The notes beneath the pieces were generated by a model that was not told the DNA's origin, did not search any database, and was given only the letters and a program-made list of their open reading frames with translations. Position numbers and translations under genes: made by a program. Source: Vitis vinifera (taxonomy: Eukaryota; Streptophyta; Magnoliopsida; Vitales; Vitaceae). Taken from it: 64,000 bases of DNA. The stretch lies in contig NC_081809.1 of assembly GCF_030704535.1 (NCBI RefSeq), forward strand, positions 1,472,501-1,536,500, read 5' to 3'. Shown here in pieces: positions 28,021-36,999 of the stretch. How positions within the stretch are numbered: the stretch's first letter is position 1; every line of letters starts with the position of its first letter.

Positions 28021-30450
28021 ATGGCTCCAAAAAAGGCTGTTTCATCTGTCCGGGTTAGCGAAGCTAGCGAAAAGGCGATAGACAAATTAAATGCGAAGGA
28101 GTTCCGGGAGCGATTCCGCATCCCCCATGACGTATTGATAGACCTGGTGAACGAGGAGGCGGCTATGCCTACTGAGAAAGGTGGAAAAAACGTTATCCTC
28201 TTCAGAAAGGAACAATTCAACGCGGGGCTCCGGTTCCCTCTGCCGGCATTGTTCAAGGAATTCCTCCACTTCTCTCAGATTCCACCCATCTTCATTCATC
28301 CCAACCTTGTCCGGGTGCTGATGGGATGCAGCATTATCAACATGCTGTACAGCCTCGACCTTACGCTACTGGAATTGTTCTTTGTCTATTCCCTGAAGAA
28401 AGCAAAAAATGATATCTTCAGTGTGTCCGCTCACCTGCCCTCCCTTCAAATGGTGACAGAACTGCCAGATTCGACAAAGGGAGGGGCGAAGGGGCTGGTG
28501 GCAGTCTGGGGTGGATGGGCGGGGCTATCGCAGCATCCGTCGAGGCCTTTTTCTCCGAATTATACCTTAAAAATTCCGGGTAATCTTGTTTTGCGATTTT
28601 TTGTCCGGATTTTGCTTTGCTGATTTTTTCTGATTTTTCCGGACGGAATTCTCACCTTTTGTTGCTGACAATGCAGGTTTGGAATTGAGGGGCCACCTTG
28701 TGGATTGGGTGGAAAAGGCGTCCTTTGCCTGCGTCTGCAAATTATTCGAAATAGATCCCAAGGAGAGGGCCTACAAAACATTGCTTTCCGCGCGGAATTT
28801 GATAGAGGTCGTCCGGGAGCCCCAGGAATATGTTATCAATATTCTTCCTAGGAAACTGGCAAAGGATGAGATAGTGCCTGGGGAGCATTATACTGTGAAG
28901 GAGCTCCCCCTCTATCAGGAAGCTAAAGAGGCTGACGCTGAAAGGCGGCGAAAGCTCCTGGAGGATAGAGATCAGAAAAAGACTGAAGGCACTATCCGGA
29001 AGGCTCCCGGACAGAAGCGGGGTCCGGACTCTCCTCCAAAGAAAACTTCAGGGAAAAAGGGGGAAGCTGGTGAAGAAGCATGGGAAGGATGCGAAGGAAC
29101 CCACTCCTCCCAAGGAGTTTCCTCCTCCACAAACTACCTATGAGGGGGAAGTAATGATAGAGGAGCCAGTAAATGCTGCTCTGCACTCTATCTCAAGCGG
29201 CCCCGGACGCATGTCGGGGTTGAATCATTCAGGTCCTTCCTTAGTCGCGGCTGCGCGTCTGGCTAACGTGGCTGAGGAAGCTGCATCTATCAACCATCCG
29301 GGCAACCTTAATCCGGATGCTGATGCGGCTGAAACGGCCCCGTTGGAGGAAGCGGGGGCAGAAAGCCAAAGTCAGCCTTCCGACCACCCGGATCGCCTGG
29401 CCATAGTCCTGGTGAAAGAGCCTCCCCTCAAGAAGCCGCGTTTGACGCGCGATCTACAGTCCGGACTCTTTGAGCGGCTTCAAGAGCGGCAGCAAGAGAT
29501 TGAAATTAGTTGCGCTTCTGCCCATGACGCTCATCCGGATGGAGGCGAGGTGGAGATGGCTACTGAGACCTCAGCCGCCCCGGTAATAATTCCGGCTGAG
29601 GATGCATCCGGACCTATGTGTCCGGACGAAGATATGGGGGTTCCGATTCCGGGACAAGAGTTACCCTCTCCTTCCTCACCTGAGGAGGAATCTGCTGACA
29701 ATGCCGCTCCCGCTAGCCCTTTCAGCTACGCGGAGTTGGAAGTTAAGTTAAAGCATATTACACCTGATTGGAGAGCCATCAAGCCCTCTGCTCAGATGTT
29801 TGATATGATAGAAACGGTATATCGTTGTCTTGTGTTTTTGCTTTTTGACTTTTTGTTGCACTGATGTGTTTGTTGTAGTATGATTTATGTCTTTGCTTTT
29901 TTTGTTTGTGTGTCAGCTGGTGAGGGGCCTCCGCAGCATGTCTCAACAACACGATCTTTTTACTCAGCTGCTGCAGACTGCAGACTATATGAGGACCTTC
30001 TCCTCTCGGCGCCAAGAGATTGAAAATCAACTGCGTCTGAGAATGGAGGAGGCTGAGGCCAGTCTATCCACCATGCGAGAGGAAAATGAAGCCCTCCGGG
30101 TGGAGTTGGCTGAAGCAAAGGGTCGAGAAGAATCAACTGCGGGCCGCCTTCATGAGGCGGAGGGTGAGGCAGCCCGGCTAAGGGATGAACTGAGTCAACT
30201 CCGGACAGAAGTTTTGAATGAAAAGAAACAGAAGGAAGACTTGCAGCTGCGCCTAGATGTGCAAAAAGAGGAACTTGAACGGGAGTTTGCTGTGGAAAGA
30301 GAGGAACTTGCAGCGGATTACCAGCAACAAGTGGATGATACGTTTATCTTTGGGTATCGCTGCTGCATGAAGAAGAACGGCATTAAGCGAGATACCCCTT
30401 CAATTCCTCCGGGTGAAGAAAAGAAGCTCCATAAGAAGCCCGCTCCCTGA
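28021..30450 (+). pseudogene. Antisense additional gene of the gypsy element (gypsy-type transposase_28-like plus coiled coil), one frameshift
   Basis: Three exons on the strand opposite pol: 28021-28579, 28677-29816 and 29917-30450, with GT-AG borders in matching phases. The frame is broken only once, by one extra G in the run at 29059-29063; without it the product would be about 743 residues. Exon 1 resembles the plant 'transposase, gypsy type' domain (FRERFRIPHDVLIDLV, FNAGLRFPLPALFKEFL). Exon 2 is charged and Pro/Ser-rich. Exon 3 has a long coiled coil (residues rich in Glu/Arg/Leu, from EIENQLRLRMEEAEA onward) and ends near FIFGYRCCMKKNGI, a tail I recall in other grape proteins. A poly(A) signal lies at 30548. 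The function is unknown; antisense ORFs are known in Tat elements. Confidence 0.8.
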
Positions 30451-30547
30451 TAGTTTATCTCTTTTTGCAATTTCTCTGTTGTAATTTTTCCTTCTGTATT
30501 TTTTTTGTGGTCCGGAGATTTCTTTTGTAATTACCTTTATTCATATC

Positions 30548-30553
30548 AATAAA
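30548..30553 (+). terminator. Poly(A) signal of the antisense gene
   Basis: AATAAA lies about 100 bases after the antisense stop codon and about 40 bases before the convergent pol stop at 30589. The two transcripts therefore end tail to tail with almost no spacer. Confidence 0.55.
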
Positions 30554-30588
30554 ACATACTTCTTTCTCATTTGCACTTGTGTATACTT

Positions 30589-33500
30589 TTACTGATAGTA
30601 CTGCTTTAAATTGGATATATTCCATGGTCTGAGTAACGGAGTGCCATCTAGCTTTTGTAAATGATAGGCTCCATTTTCGTTTGCCTTAGACACTATGTAG
30701 GGTCCTTCCCAATTGGCTTGGAACTTTCCCGCGCCTACTTCAACAGTATTTTCAAAAACTTTTCTAAGTACTAGCGTACCATTTTTGAAGTTTCTGGGCC
30801 TGACTTTTCGATTGTAATGCGCTGATGCTCTTTGTTGATAATCTGCCATCCGGATGGATGCGCTTTCTCTGACTTCGTCTGCCCAGTCCAAATTTCTTCC
30901 TAGTTCCGTGTTGGCGTCTTTTTGCTTTGCTGCATCAGTCCGGATAGTAGGAAGACCTATTTCAGTGGGAATGACTGCATCCATTCCATATGTGAGGGCA
31001 AAAGGAGTATTTCCTGTTGGTCGTCCGGGTGTGGTTCGATAGGCCCACAGGACGCCGGGTAGCTCCTCCACCCACTTTCCTTTGGCTTGCTCCAGCCTTT
31101 TTTTTAAGGCATTGATTAAAGTTTTGTTTGTGGCTTCCGCCTGGCCATTGCTTTGAGGATAACGTGGCGTGGAGTATGAATTCCGGATATTCAATTCCGA
31201 ACAGAAATTCCTGAATGCAATGCTGTCAAATTGTGGACCATTGTCAGCTATGATGATTTGGGGAATTCCAAAGCGGCAAACAATGTTCTTCCATACGAAT
31301 TTGGTGACATCTTTATCTTTGATGCTTGCATATGCTTCAGCTTCTACCCATTTACTGAAGTAATCAGTGGCGACAAGAAGGAATTTCTTTTGGGCAGGTG
31401 CTGCTGGGAGGGGTCCCACTATGTCCATGCCCCACTGCGCGAAAGGCCATGGGCTTGAGACCGATTTCAATGCTGCTGATGGCACATGTGGAATGGGAGC
31501 GTATCTTTGACATTTATCACACTTTTGGACATATGCTGCCGCGTCTTTCTTCATTGTTGGCCAATAGTACCCTTGTGAATGAGCTCTATGTGCTAGGGAT
31601 CGTCCTCCCGTATGATTTCCGCATATTCCTTCAGCTAGCACATACTGGGCCTCTGAATGCCCAAGACAGCGAAGATAAGGCCCTGTGAAAGATCGCTTGT
31701 ACAGGTGCCCCCCGATCAGGGTGAAGCGGGCAGCCTGCACCCGGATTTTGTGCGCTTGTTTAAGATCTTTGGGTAAAGTGCCTGTCCGGAGATATTCTGC
31801 AATATCATGCGTCCATTCTTGATTATCCGTTTGGGTTGCCTCAACGGTGTTGCAAGTGGAATTTTCTGCGACAGAGGGATTGGCTTGCACATGTATGGGC
31901 AATAGAATGGCTTCTTTGATAGGTAGAGAGGCAGCTATGCCGGCCAAAGCGTCAGCGTGCCTATTGTCAGCTCGCTTAATTTTTTCGATTGTCCACTCGG
32001 TGAATTGCTGTAAGGTGCTTCTTACTTTGGCCAAGTATCGCGCCATGCGTGAGTCCTTAGCCTCATATTCTTTCTGGATGTGCCTTACCACTAGTTGCGA
32101 GTCGCTGTAGATCCGGAGTTTGGAGACGGATAGAGCAAGGGCGAGGTCCAATCCGGACAGGATGACCTCGTATTCTGCCTCATTGTTAGACGCGGAGAAT
32201 CCCAGCCGGATGGCTTGCTCCAGATGTTCCCCAGTTGGGGACTGTAATAAGAGTCCAACTCCAGAGCCTGACGAGCGTGAGGCTCCGTCAACTCGTAGTG
32301 TCCACCACTCCTGTTCACTTGATTCGTGGTGCTGGTTGGGTCTTCGTGAATATTCGAGCACAAAGTCGGCCATTACTTGGCCTTTTTTGGATAATCTGGG
32401 TTGGAATTCGATTCCAAATTCGCTCAATTCGATGGCCCATTGTAGCATTCGCCTAGTTAAATCTGGTTTGTGTAGAATGCTACGAAGGGGTTGGTCGGTC
32501 AGTACAATCACTGGGTGGGCTTGAAAATAGGGGCGGAGCTTTTGGGCAGCACTTCGAAGAGCTAAGGCTGTTAGCTCCATTTTTGAATACCTGGTTTCTA
32601 CATCTGCCAATGCCCTGCTGACATAGTAGATAGGTTTCTGCTCCTTTGGTGAAGGGCAGCGGAATAGAACGGCGCTGATTGCCCATTCTGAGACAGCTAG
32701 ATACATGTATAGCTTCTCCTTTGGGATGGGGCTGCTCAAGATGGGTGGATGCATAAGACAATGTTTAATTCTTTCCAACGCGTTTTGGCAATTGTCCGTC
32801 CACCCCTGCGTTCCAGCTTTTCGTATCGCTAAGAAGAAGGGTCGCAACTCATCAGTGAAGCGGGCTATAAAACGCCCTAACGCAACGAGCTTGCCTGTGA
32901 GGCGTTGTAACTCCTTTTTGTTCCTGGGAGGAGGTGTCTCCATGACTGCTTTGACTTGATCCGGGCTGACTTCTATGCCTCTTTGGCTGACCATAAATCC
33001 CAGAAACTTGCCAGCACTCATGCCAAAGGCACATTTGGAAGGATTTAACTTCATGCCATACTTTCGCAAGAGGTAAAATATTTCTTGTAAATGGAGGATA
33101 TGTTGCTCTCGAGTTTTGCTTTTAACCACGATATCGTCAATGTATACCTCGACCGAGCGGCCTATCAGAGGTTTGAAGATTTTAGTCATCAATCTTTGAT
33201 ACGTGGCGCCAGCGTTTTTGAGTCCGAATGGCATGACTTTGTAGCAATAGAGGTCGTGTGGCGTTATGAATGCTGTTTTTTCTTCGTCATCCGGAGACAT
33301 GGGAATTTGGTGATATCCGGAGAAGGCATCCAAGAAAGAGAGCATCCCTTGCCCGGAAGTGGAATCCACAATTTGATCTATCCGCGGTAAGGGAAAGCTG
33401 TCTTTTGGACATGCATTATTGAGATTGGTGTAATCAACACAGACTCGCCATTTGTCCTCTTTCTTTGGTACCACTACTATATTTGCCAACCAATCCGGAT

Positions 33501-33663
33501 AAGATACTTCTCTGATGAATGCGGCTTCCAACAATTTGTTAATTTCATCTTGGATAACTCTTTGTCTATCCGGATGAAAGCGTCTAATCTTCTGTCGAAC
33601 GGGTCTGGCTGCTGGAAAGACGTTAAGCTTGTGAGAGGCGATAGAGGGATGAATTCCCTTCAT
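30589..33663 (-). CDS. Gypsy pol: RT, RNase H, second RNase H, integrase
   Basis: 1024 codons open from the first in-frame Met at 33663. Reverse transcriptase has FLDAFSGYHQI (about 110-120) and the catalytic YIDD (174-177). The connection RNase H follows to about 430. A second, archaeal-type RNase H begins at VDGAS (458-462) and runs to about 575. Integrase has the H684/H692-C715/C718 zinc site, then D747, D807 and E843, with exactly 35 residues between D807 and E843, so the catalytic centre is intact. The frame is the same as gag, from which it is separated by two TAG codons. Real translation must begin upstream as a gag-pol product; the Met at 33663 is only the first one after the second stop. 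Confidence 0.92.
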   Translation of the reverse strand: MKGIHPSIASHKLNVFPAARPVRQKIRRFHPDRQRVIQDEINKLLEAAFIREVSYPDWLANIVVVPKKEDKWRVCVDYTNLNNACPKDSFPLPRIDQIVDSTSGQGMLSFLDAFSGYHQIPMSPDDEEKTAFITPHDLYCYKVMPFGLKNAGATYQRLMTKIFKPLIGRSVEVYIDDIVVKSKTREQHILHLQEIFYLLRKYGMKLNPSKCAFGMSAGKFLGFMVSQRGIEVSPDQVKAVMETPPPRNKKELQRLTGKLVALGRFIARFTDELRPFFLAIRKAGTQGWTDNCQNALERIKHCLMHPPILSSPIPKEKLYMYLAVSEWAISAVLFRCPSPKEQKPIYYVSRALADVETRYSKMELTALALRSAAQKLRPYFQAHPVIVLTDQPLRSILHKPDLTRRMLQWAIELSEFGIEFQPRLSKKGQVMADFVLEYSRRPNQHHESSEQEWWTLRVDGASRSSGSGVGLLLQSPTGEHLEQAIRLGFSASNNEAEYEVILSGLDLALALSVSKLRIYSDSQLVVRHIQKEYEAKDSRMARYLAKVRSTLQQFTEWTIEKIKRADNRHADALAGIAASLPIKEAILLPIHVQANPSVAENSTCNTVEATQTDNQEWTHDIAEYLRTGTLPKDLKQAHKIRVQAARFTLIGGHLYKRSFTGPYLRCLGHSEAQYVLAEGICGNHTGGRSLAHRAHSQGYYWPTMKKDAAAYVQKCDKCQRYAPIPHVPSAALKSVSSPWPFAQWGMDIVGPLPAAPAQKKFLLVATDYFSKWVEAEAYASIKDKDVTKFVWKNIVCRFGIPQIIIADNGPQFDSIAFRNFCSELNIRNSYSTPRYPQSNGQAEATNKTLINALKKRLEQAKGKWVEELPGVLWAYRTTPGRPTGNTPFALTYGMDAVIPTEIGLPTIRTDAAKQKDANTELGRNLDWADEVRESASIRMADYQQRASAHYNRKVRPRNFKNGTLVLRKVFENTVEVGAGKFQANWEGPYIVSKANENGAYHLQKLDGTPLLRPWNISNLKQYYQ

Positions 33664-33720
33664 ATCCGAATGTGTCCATGCGAAGATGTCATGGTTGCTT
33701 CGAAGGATATTTTGTATGCT

Positions 33721-33723
33721 CTA
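33721..33723 (-). other. Second in-frame TAG between gag and pol
   Basis: The codon lies 41 codons after the gag stop, in context ACC TAG AGC. The residues around it (after LMTQEET, before SIQNILRSNHDIFAW) continue the usual pol N-terminus, so the TAG probably replaces a sense codon such as CAG by a C-to-T change. It would prevent full pol expression even with readthrough at the first stop. Confidence 0.7.
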
Positions 33724-33837
33724 GGTTTCTTCTTGTGTCATGAGGGAACTGATGTTTGTGAGGTGATCATTCTCTTCTGAGATTTGGATTGTTTGTAAGG
33801 GATCTGCTGCCGGGGGATCCTTGTCCACCAGACCCAA

Positions 33838-33849
33838 TAATTGCTATTG
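33838..33849 (-). promoter_or_regulatory. Leaky-stop context CAA TAG CAA TTA at the gag end
   Basis: On the minus strand the gag stop reads CAA TAG CAA TTA. This is identical to the well-known tobamovirus replicase readthrough site (UAG followed by CARYYA). Pol lies in the same frame downstream, so readthrough would make a gag-pol fusion without a frameshift. Only the sequence match is seen; readthrough itself is inferred. Confidence 0.65.
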
Positions 33850-36129
33850 GTCGTGCGCAATGCTAGGTTCAGGGGGAGATGCATCCTCCTGGTTAGCGAC
33901 TGCTTCACGTGCTATTTGGTAGCACTGGCGAGCGGCTAACTGGCTGCCATACAAGTCAGTTTGCCCTTCGTTGGTGAGGAAACTCACCATTTGATGATAT
34001 GTGGAAGGGATGGCTTTCATGTAGTGAAGCCATGTGCGTCCCAAGATGACATTGAAGGGTGACAACTCTTGCATCACCGAAAATTGCACGTTGAGAGTGA
34101 CTGGTCCAGCTCGAACCGGCAGTATAATGTCTCCTAAGGATGTTGTTGATGATCCGTTGAATCCGGATAAGATTCGTCCGGGGTTTTCGAGACCCGCGAG
34201 ACTATGTCCCATATGGCCAATGACTGATGCTTGTACTAGATCGGCTGAACTGCCTGGATCAACCAAGATACGTCTTACATCAAAATCTCCTATTTCTAGA
34301 GAGAGGATGAGGGCGTCGCGATGTGGCTGTAGCGTCCGGGTGGGATCTACTGGTGGGAAAATGATTGTCCCATCAATGGGGCGAGGGCCCTCCCCAGTAA
34401 GACCCGGCCGGATGGAATTAATGCGTTCGCGTATTGACGCGGCTCGCAGCAATTTCTGTCTTTTCCGCCTGGAATCGTATTCCTCGTCAGATGGGCCCCC
34501 GTTGATATAGTTTATGACAGCCTTGGGGGCGACTGGGGCCCTCGGGGCCCCAGAGTTATGATGCTGTGGTGCGTCCCTTCCTCCAGTATCTGAGCGGAGG
34601 TACTGTTTTAAATGTCCTGCTTTGATGAGCCTTTCAACTAGATACTGGAGGGACCGACATGTCTCTGTTGTATGACCATGGTCTTTGTGGAAGGCGCATT
34701 TCTTGCTGCGGTCTCTTATAGATGGGTCCGTTTCGAGGGGTGTAGGCCACCTGAAGTCGGACAACCCTTGGATCATTGGGAGAAGTTTTTCGTATGATAT
34801 GGATAGGGGTGTGATGGGCGGCCTATCCGGACGACTCGGCCCGTCCTGCCTCCGGTCAACTGGTTTTGGCCGGTCCGGAGGTTTGGCATGTCTGTCCGCG
34901 TTATCTCTAAAAGCCCGTCTGGCAACCAAAACTTGTTGAGTGGCTGCACGTACGTCATCTTCGAGCATTGAATATTTGTTAGCGCGTCTGAACAAATCGT
35001 CCATCGTTGTAGGAGGTTTTTTTGCCAGCGATTCGAAAAATGGGGTGCCTGGACAGATGCTTCTTTTGAAGATCTGTAGGACAGCGTCCATGCTGCAAAC
35101 CTCTATTTGGAGTACGACTTGGCCAAATCGTTTCACAAATTCCCTCAAGGATTCGTTGTCTCTCATTTTTATGTTCTGGAGGGTGCTGATATTCTGCTTG
35201 TGTCGAGCAGAGCATAAGTACTGTCCCACGAATGCTTCAGAGAGGTCCCTGAAATTGTCAACAGAGTTAGGAGGTAGGCGATGAAACCATGAGATGGCCT
35301 GCCCTTGAAGGCTGGCAGGGAATACTTTGCATAATAATGCATCGTTGCTAATATCGAGCGTCATAAGCTGTCGATAGTGCATGATGTGATCGAAGGGATC
35401 GTTGGTCCCATCGTATGTGGAAAACTTTGGTACGAGGAATCCTCTTGGGGGCTCGTAATGGGTGATATGAGAGCAAAAGGGCGTGGAGAGCATGTCATCC
35501 AGCCTTTTGCTGATGGAGCCAATGGGTGGCTCGTTTGGGAGGTTTCTCCCAGCTGGTCGTTCCGCTAGGTGTGAGTGAACGTTCCGCATCGCTGGGGTGA
35601 CCATGGGGTCACGATGCGGAGGTACGTTCTGCACCATGGGAGCAATCATAGGATCGGGGCGTGGCGCCCGGGTTGTGGCTACTGGTGGCCTTGATCTCCC
35701 AGGCTCTTGTGGGCCTAGTCTTGCGCGCATAGAACTTGACAACTGTGATTTTCTATCACGTTGTCTTTTTGCTGAAAAATGAGTGGAATCTGAGCTTTCC
35801 TCACGGGGAGCTCGAGGCATGGGTGTGCGTGGCTCATGGGGCCTTGCGTTGTATGTTCCTGGGACAGCTCCTGTTGACCCAGGATATATTGATTCTGGCT
35901 CTGGCCTTGAGTTTGCCACCTGGCCTTTTGAGCGCTGACGACGAGGAGGTCCTGATGTTGAGGCTTGAATGCGTAACACAGCGTTTTCTTCCCTTAACCT
36001 CTCCGTCTCCTGGAGGAGAGCTCTTAGCTGTTTTTCGCTCGCCAACTGTCTTTTTTCGATGGCTTGACGCCATTCGTGATTATCTTCTTCCTCTCTACCA
36101 GATGATCGACTTTGGGAAGGTGTGACCAT
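33844..36129 (-). CDS. Gypsy gag with retropepsin-like protease
   Basis: 761 residues from ATG at 36129. The N-terminus is a charged coiled coil (RQLASEKQLRALLQETERLR). A Retrotrans_gag domain follows (PKFSTYDGTNDPFDHIMHYR, LREFVKRFGQVV). A zinc-knuckle-like CAFHKDHGHTTETC lies near 485-500. The protease domain has DPGSSAD at 624-630, with Pro where most retropepsins have Thr or Ser, and the flap-side motif NVILGRTWLHYM. Gag is complete and ends in the leaky-stop context at 33844. The leader from the PBS to this ATG is only about 40-56 bases. Confidence 0.9.
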   Translation of the reverse strand: MVTPSQSRSSGREEEDNHEWRQAIEKRQLASEKQLRALLQETERLREENAVLRIQASTSGPPRRQRSKGQVANSRPEPESIYPGSTGAVPGTYNARPHEPRTPMPRAPREESSDSTHFSAKRQRDRKSQLSSSMRARLGPQEPGRSRPPVATTRAPRPDPMIAPMVQNVPPHRDPMVTPAMRNVHSHLAERPAGRNLPNEPPIGSISKRLDDMLSTPFCSHITHYEPPRGFLVPKFSTYDGTNDPFDHIMHYRQLMTLDISNDALLCKVFPASLQGQAISWFHRLPPNSVDNFRDLSEAFVGQYLCSARHKQNISTLQNIKMRDNESLREFVKRFGQVVLQIEVCSMDAVLQIFKRSICPGTPFFESLAKKPPTTMDDLFRRANKYSMLEDDVRAATQQVLVARRAFRDNADRHAKPPDRPKPVDRRQDGPSRPDRPPITPLSISYEKLLPMIQGLSDFRWPTPLETDPSIRDRSKKCAFHKDHGHTTETCRSLQYLVERLIKAGHLKQYLRSDTGGRDAPQHHNSGAPRAPVAPKAVINYINGGPSDEEYDSRRKRQKLLRAASIRERINSIRPGLTGEGPRPIDGTIIFPPVDPTRTLQPHRDALILSLEIGDFDVRRILVDPGSSADLVQASVIGHMGHSLAGLENPGRILSGFNGSSTTSLGDIILPVRAGPVTLNVQFSVMQELSPFNVILGRTWLHYMKAIPSTYHQMVSFLTNEGQTDLYGSQLAARQCYQIAREAVANQEDASPPEPSIAHDQ

Positions 36130-36168
36130 CTTTGCTAGTGACTAAATCAAAATAAAAAGTAAAATCTT

Positions 36169-36185
36169 CCCACAGACGGCGCCAA
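36169..36185 (-). other. Gypsy primer-binding site
   Basis: Directly after the 5' LTR the minus strand reads TTGGCGCCGTCTGTGGG. TGGCGCCG matches the 3' end of plant tRNA-Asp, a known primer of many plant gypsy elements, but the remainder matches less well, so the tRNA is a suggestion. Confidence 0.75.
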
Positions 36186-36994
36186 TGTTGTCACCTCGCG
36201 TATCCTGTAGTCCACGTTGCTGCTAGATGGATGGACACGTGATTCTCAACACACAAGGGGTTCTTGATTCAGCGGTTGCACCTGCAAAAGGCATCCGGAC
36301 AGGGTGTCCGGACGCACCCTCCGATGGTTATGTTAGCCATGGTCAGAGAGAGAGAGAGATAAATAAATCAGTTGGCCTTTTACTAGATATCCAGAGATTA
36401 CCAGGGGAGATCAGCCTTTTCTTCTTCGTGTGAAGTCATATATATACAGCTTCAGGGGTACTGCTCCTTTCATTAATGGTGAGAAGATATTTTATGTTGT
36501 GATGATGATAATAGGTGTCAGTAGGAGCACTATCATCCTACGAACGGTTGTCAGAGACCATGGTAGGTGATGCGGCTGTCAGAGATCGTGGGAAGCGATT
36601 ATGTAGAATGATCGTGGGAAGTGACTTGCTGTCACTTCCTCTTGTCTTCTCATTCTGCAGGTGATGGGATGTGGGCCATGGCTGCTTGTTGTGATTGCGT
36701 GTAAGACTCGCTTTACTTTAATTGACCATCCCGACAATTTATATCCGGATGGATCATGCTGATTATCCGGATGTGTTGTGGAGACTATCCGGGTGTCTAC
36801 GCTCTGCCAGCGTCGTTTGCTCTTCCTTGGATAGGAGAAGCTGAAACGTCGTTTGTCTTTCCTTGAGGGGTTCCGGATAGGATAGCCGCACCATGCATAT
36901 CTTTAGGGGAATCCGGATGATGATGGTCCGGCTGATAACACGTGCCACGCGTCACCATGAGCTGCGTGCCACGTGTTTCCCAAGGGTCCCTACA
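36186..36994 (-). repeat. Gypsy 5' LTR
   Basis: 809 bp, TGTTGTCACC to GGTCCCTACA on the plus strand; the element reads leftward from here. A TATATATA box on the minus strand near 36438-36447 divides U3 (right) from R/U5 (left). Confidence 0.93.
36438..36447 (-). promoter_or_regulatory. TATA box of the gypsy 5' LTR
   Basis: A TGTATATATATGAC context on the minus strand, about 550 bases into the 5' LTR and 250 bases before the PBS, where a Pol II promoter for genomic RNA would be expected. The same motif occurs in the 3' LTR near 26752. Confidence 0.55.
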
Positions 36995-36999
36995 ACTGT
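36995..36999. other. Gypsy target-site duplication, right copy (ACTGT)
   Basis: Second copy of the 5-bp duplication; the next base starts the right piece of the split copia LTR. Confidence 0.9.

Larger units (their letters stand above)
26500..36994 (-). mobile_element. Young, near-complete Ty3/gypsy element, Tat type, nested in the copia LTR
   Basis: A 10.5-kb element is bounded by 809/815-bp LTRs (TGTTGTCACC...CCCTACA) and a perfect 5-bp target duplication, ACTGT, at 26495-26499 and 36995-36999. On the minus strand it has a PBS, gag with protease, and pol with RT, RNase H, a second RNase H and integrase, then a polypurine tract. On the plus strand it carries an antisense gene between pol and the 3' LTR. 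A second archaeal-type RNase H and an antisense gene are features reported for the plant Tat lineage. The LTRs differ by three substitutions and one 6-bp indel by my reading, so the insertion is recent. Confidence 0.93.

Noticed and set aside
31169-33034. Plus-strand open frames opposite pol
   Set aside because: They are shadows of the intact minus-strand pol frame.
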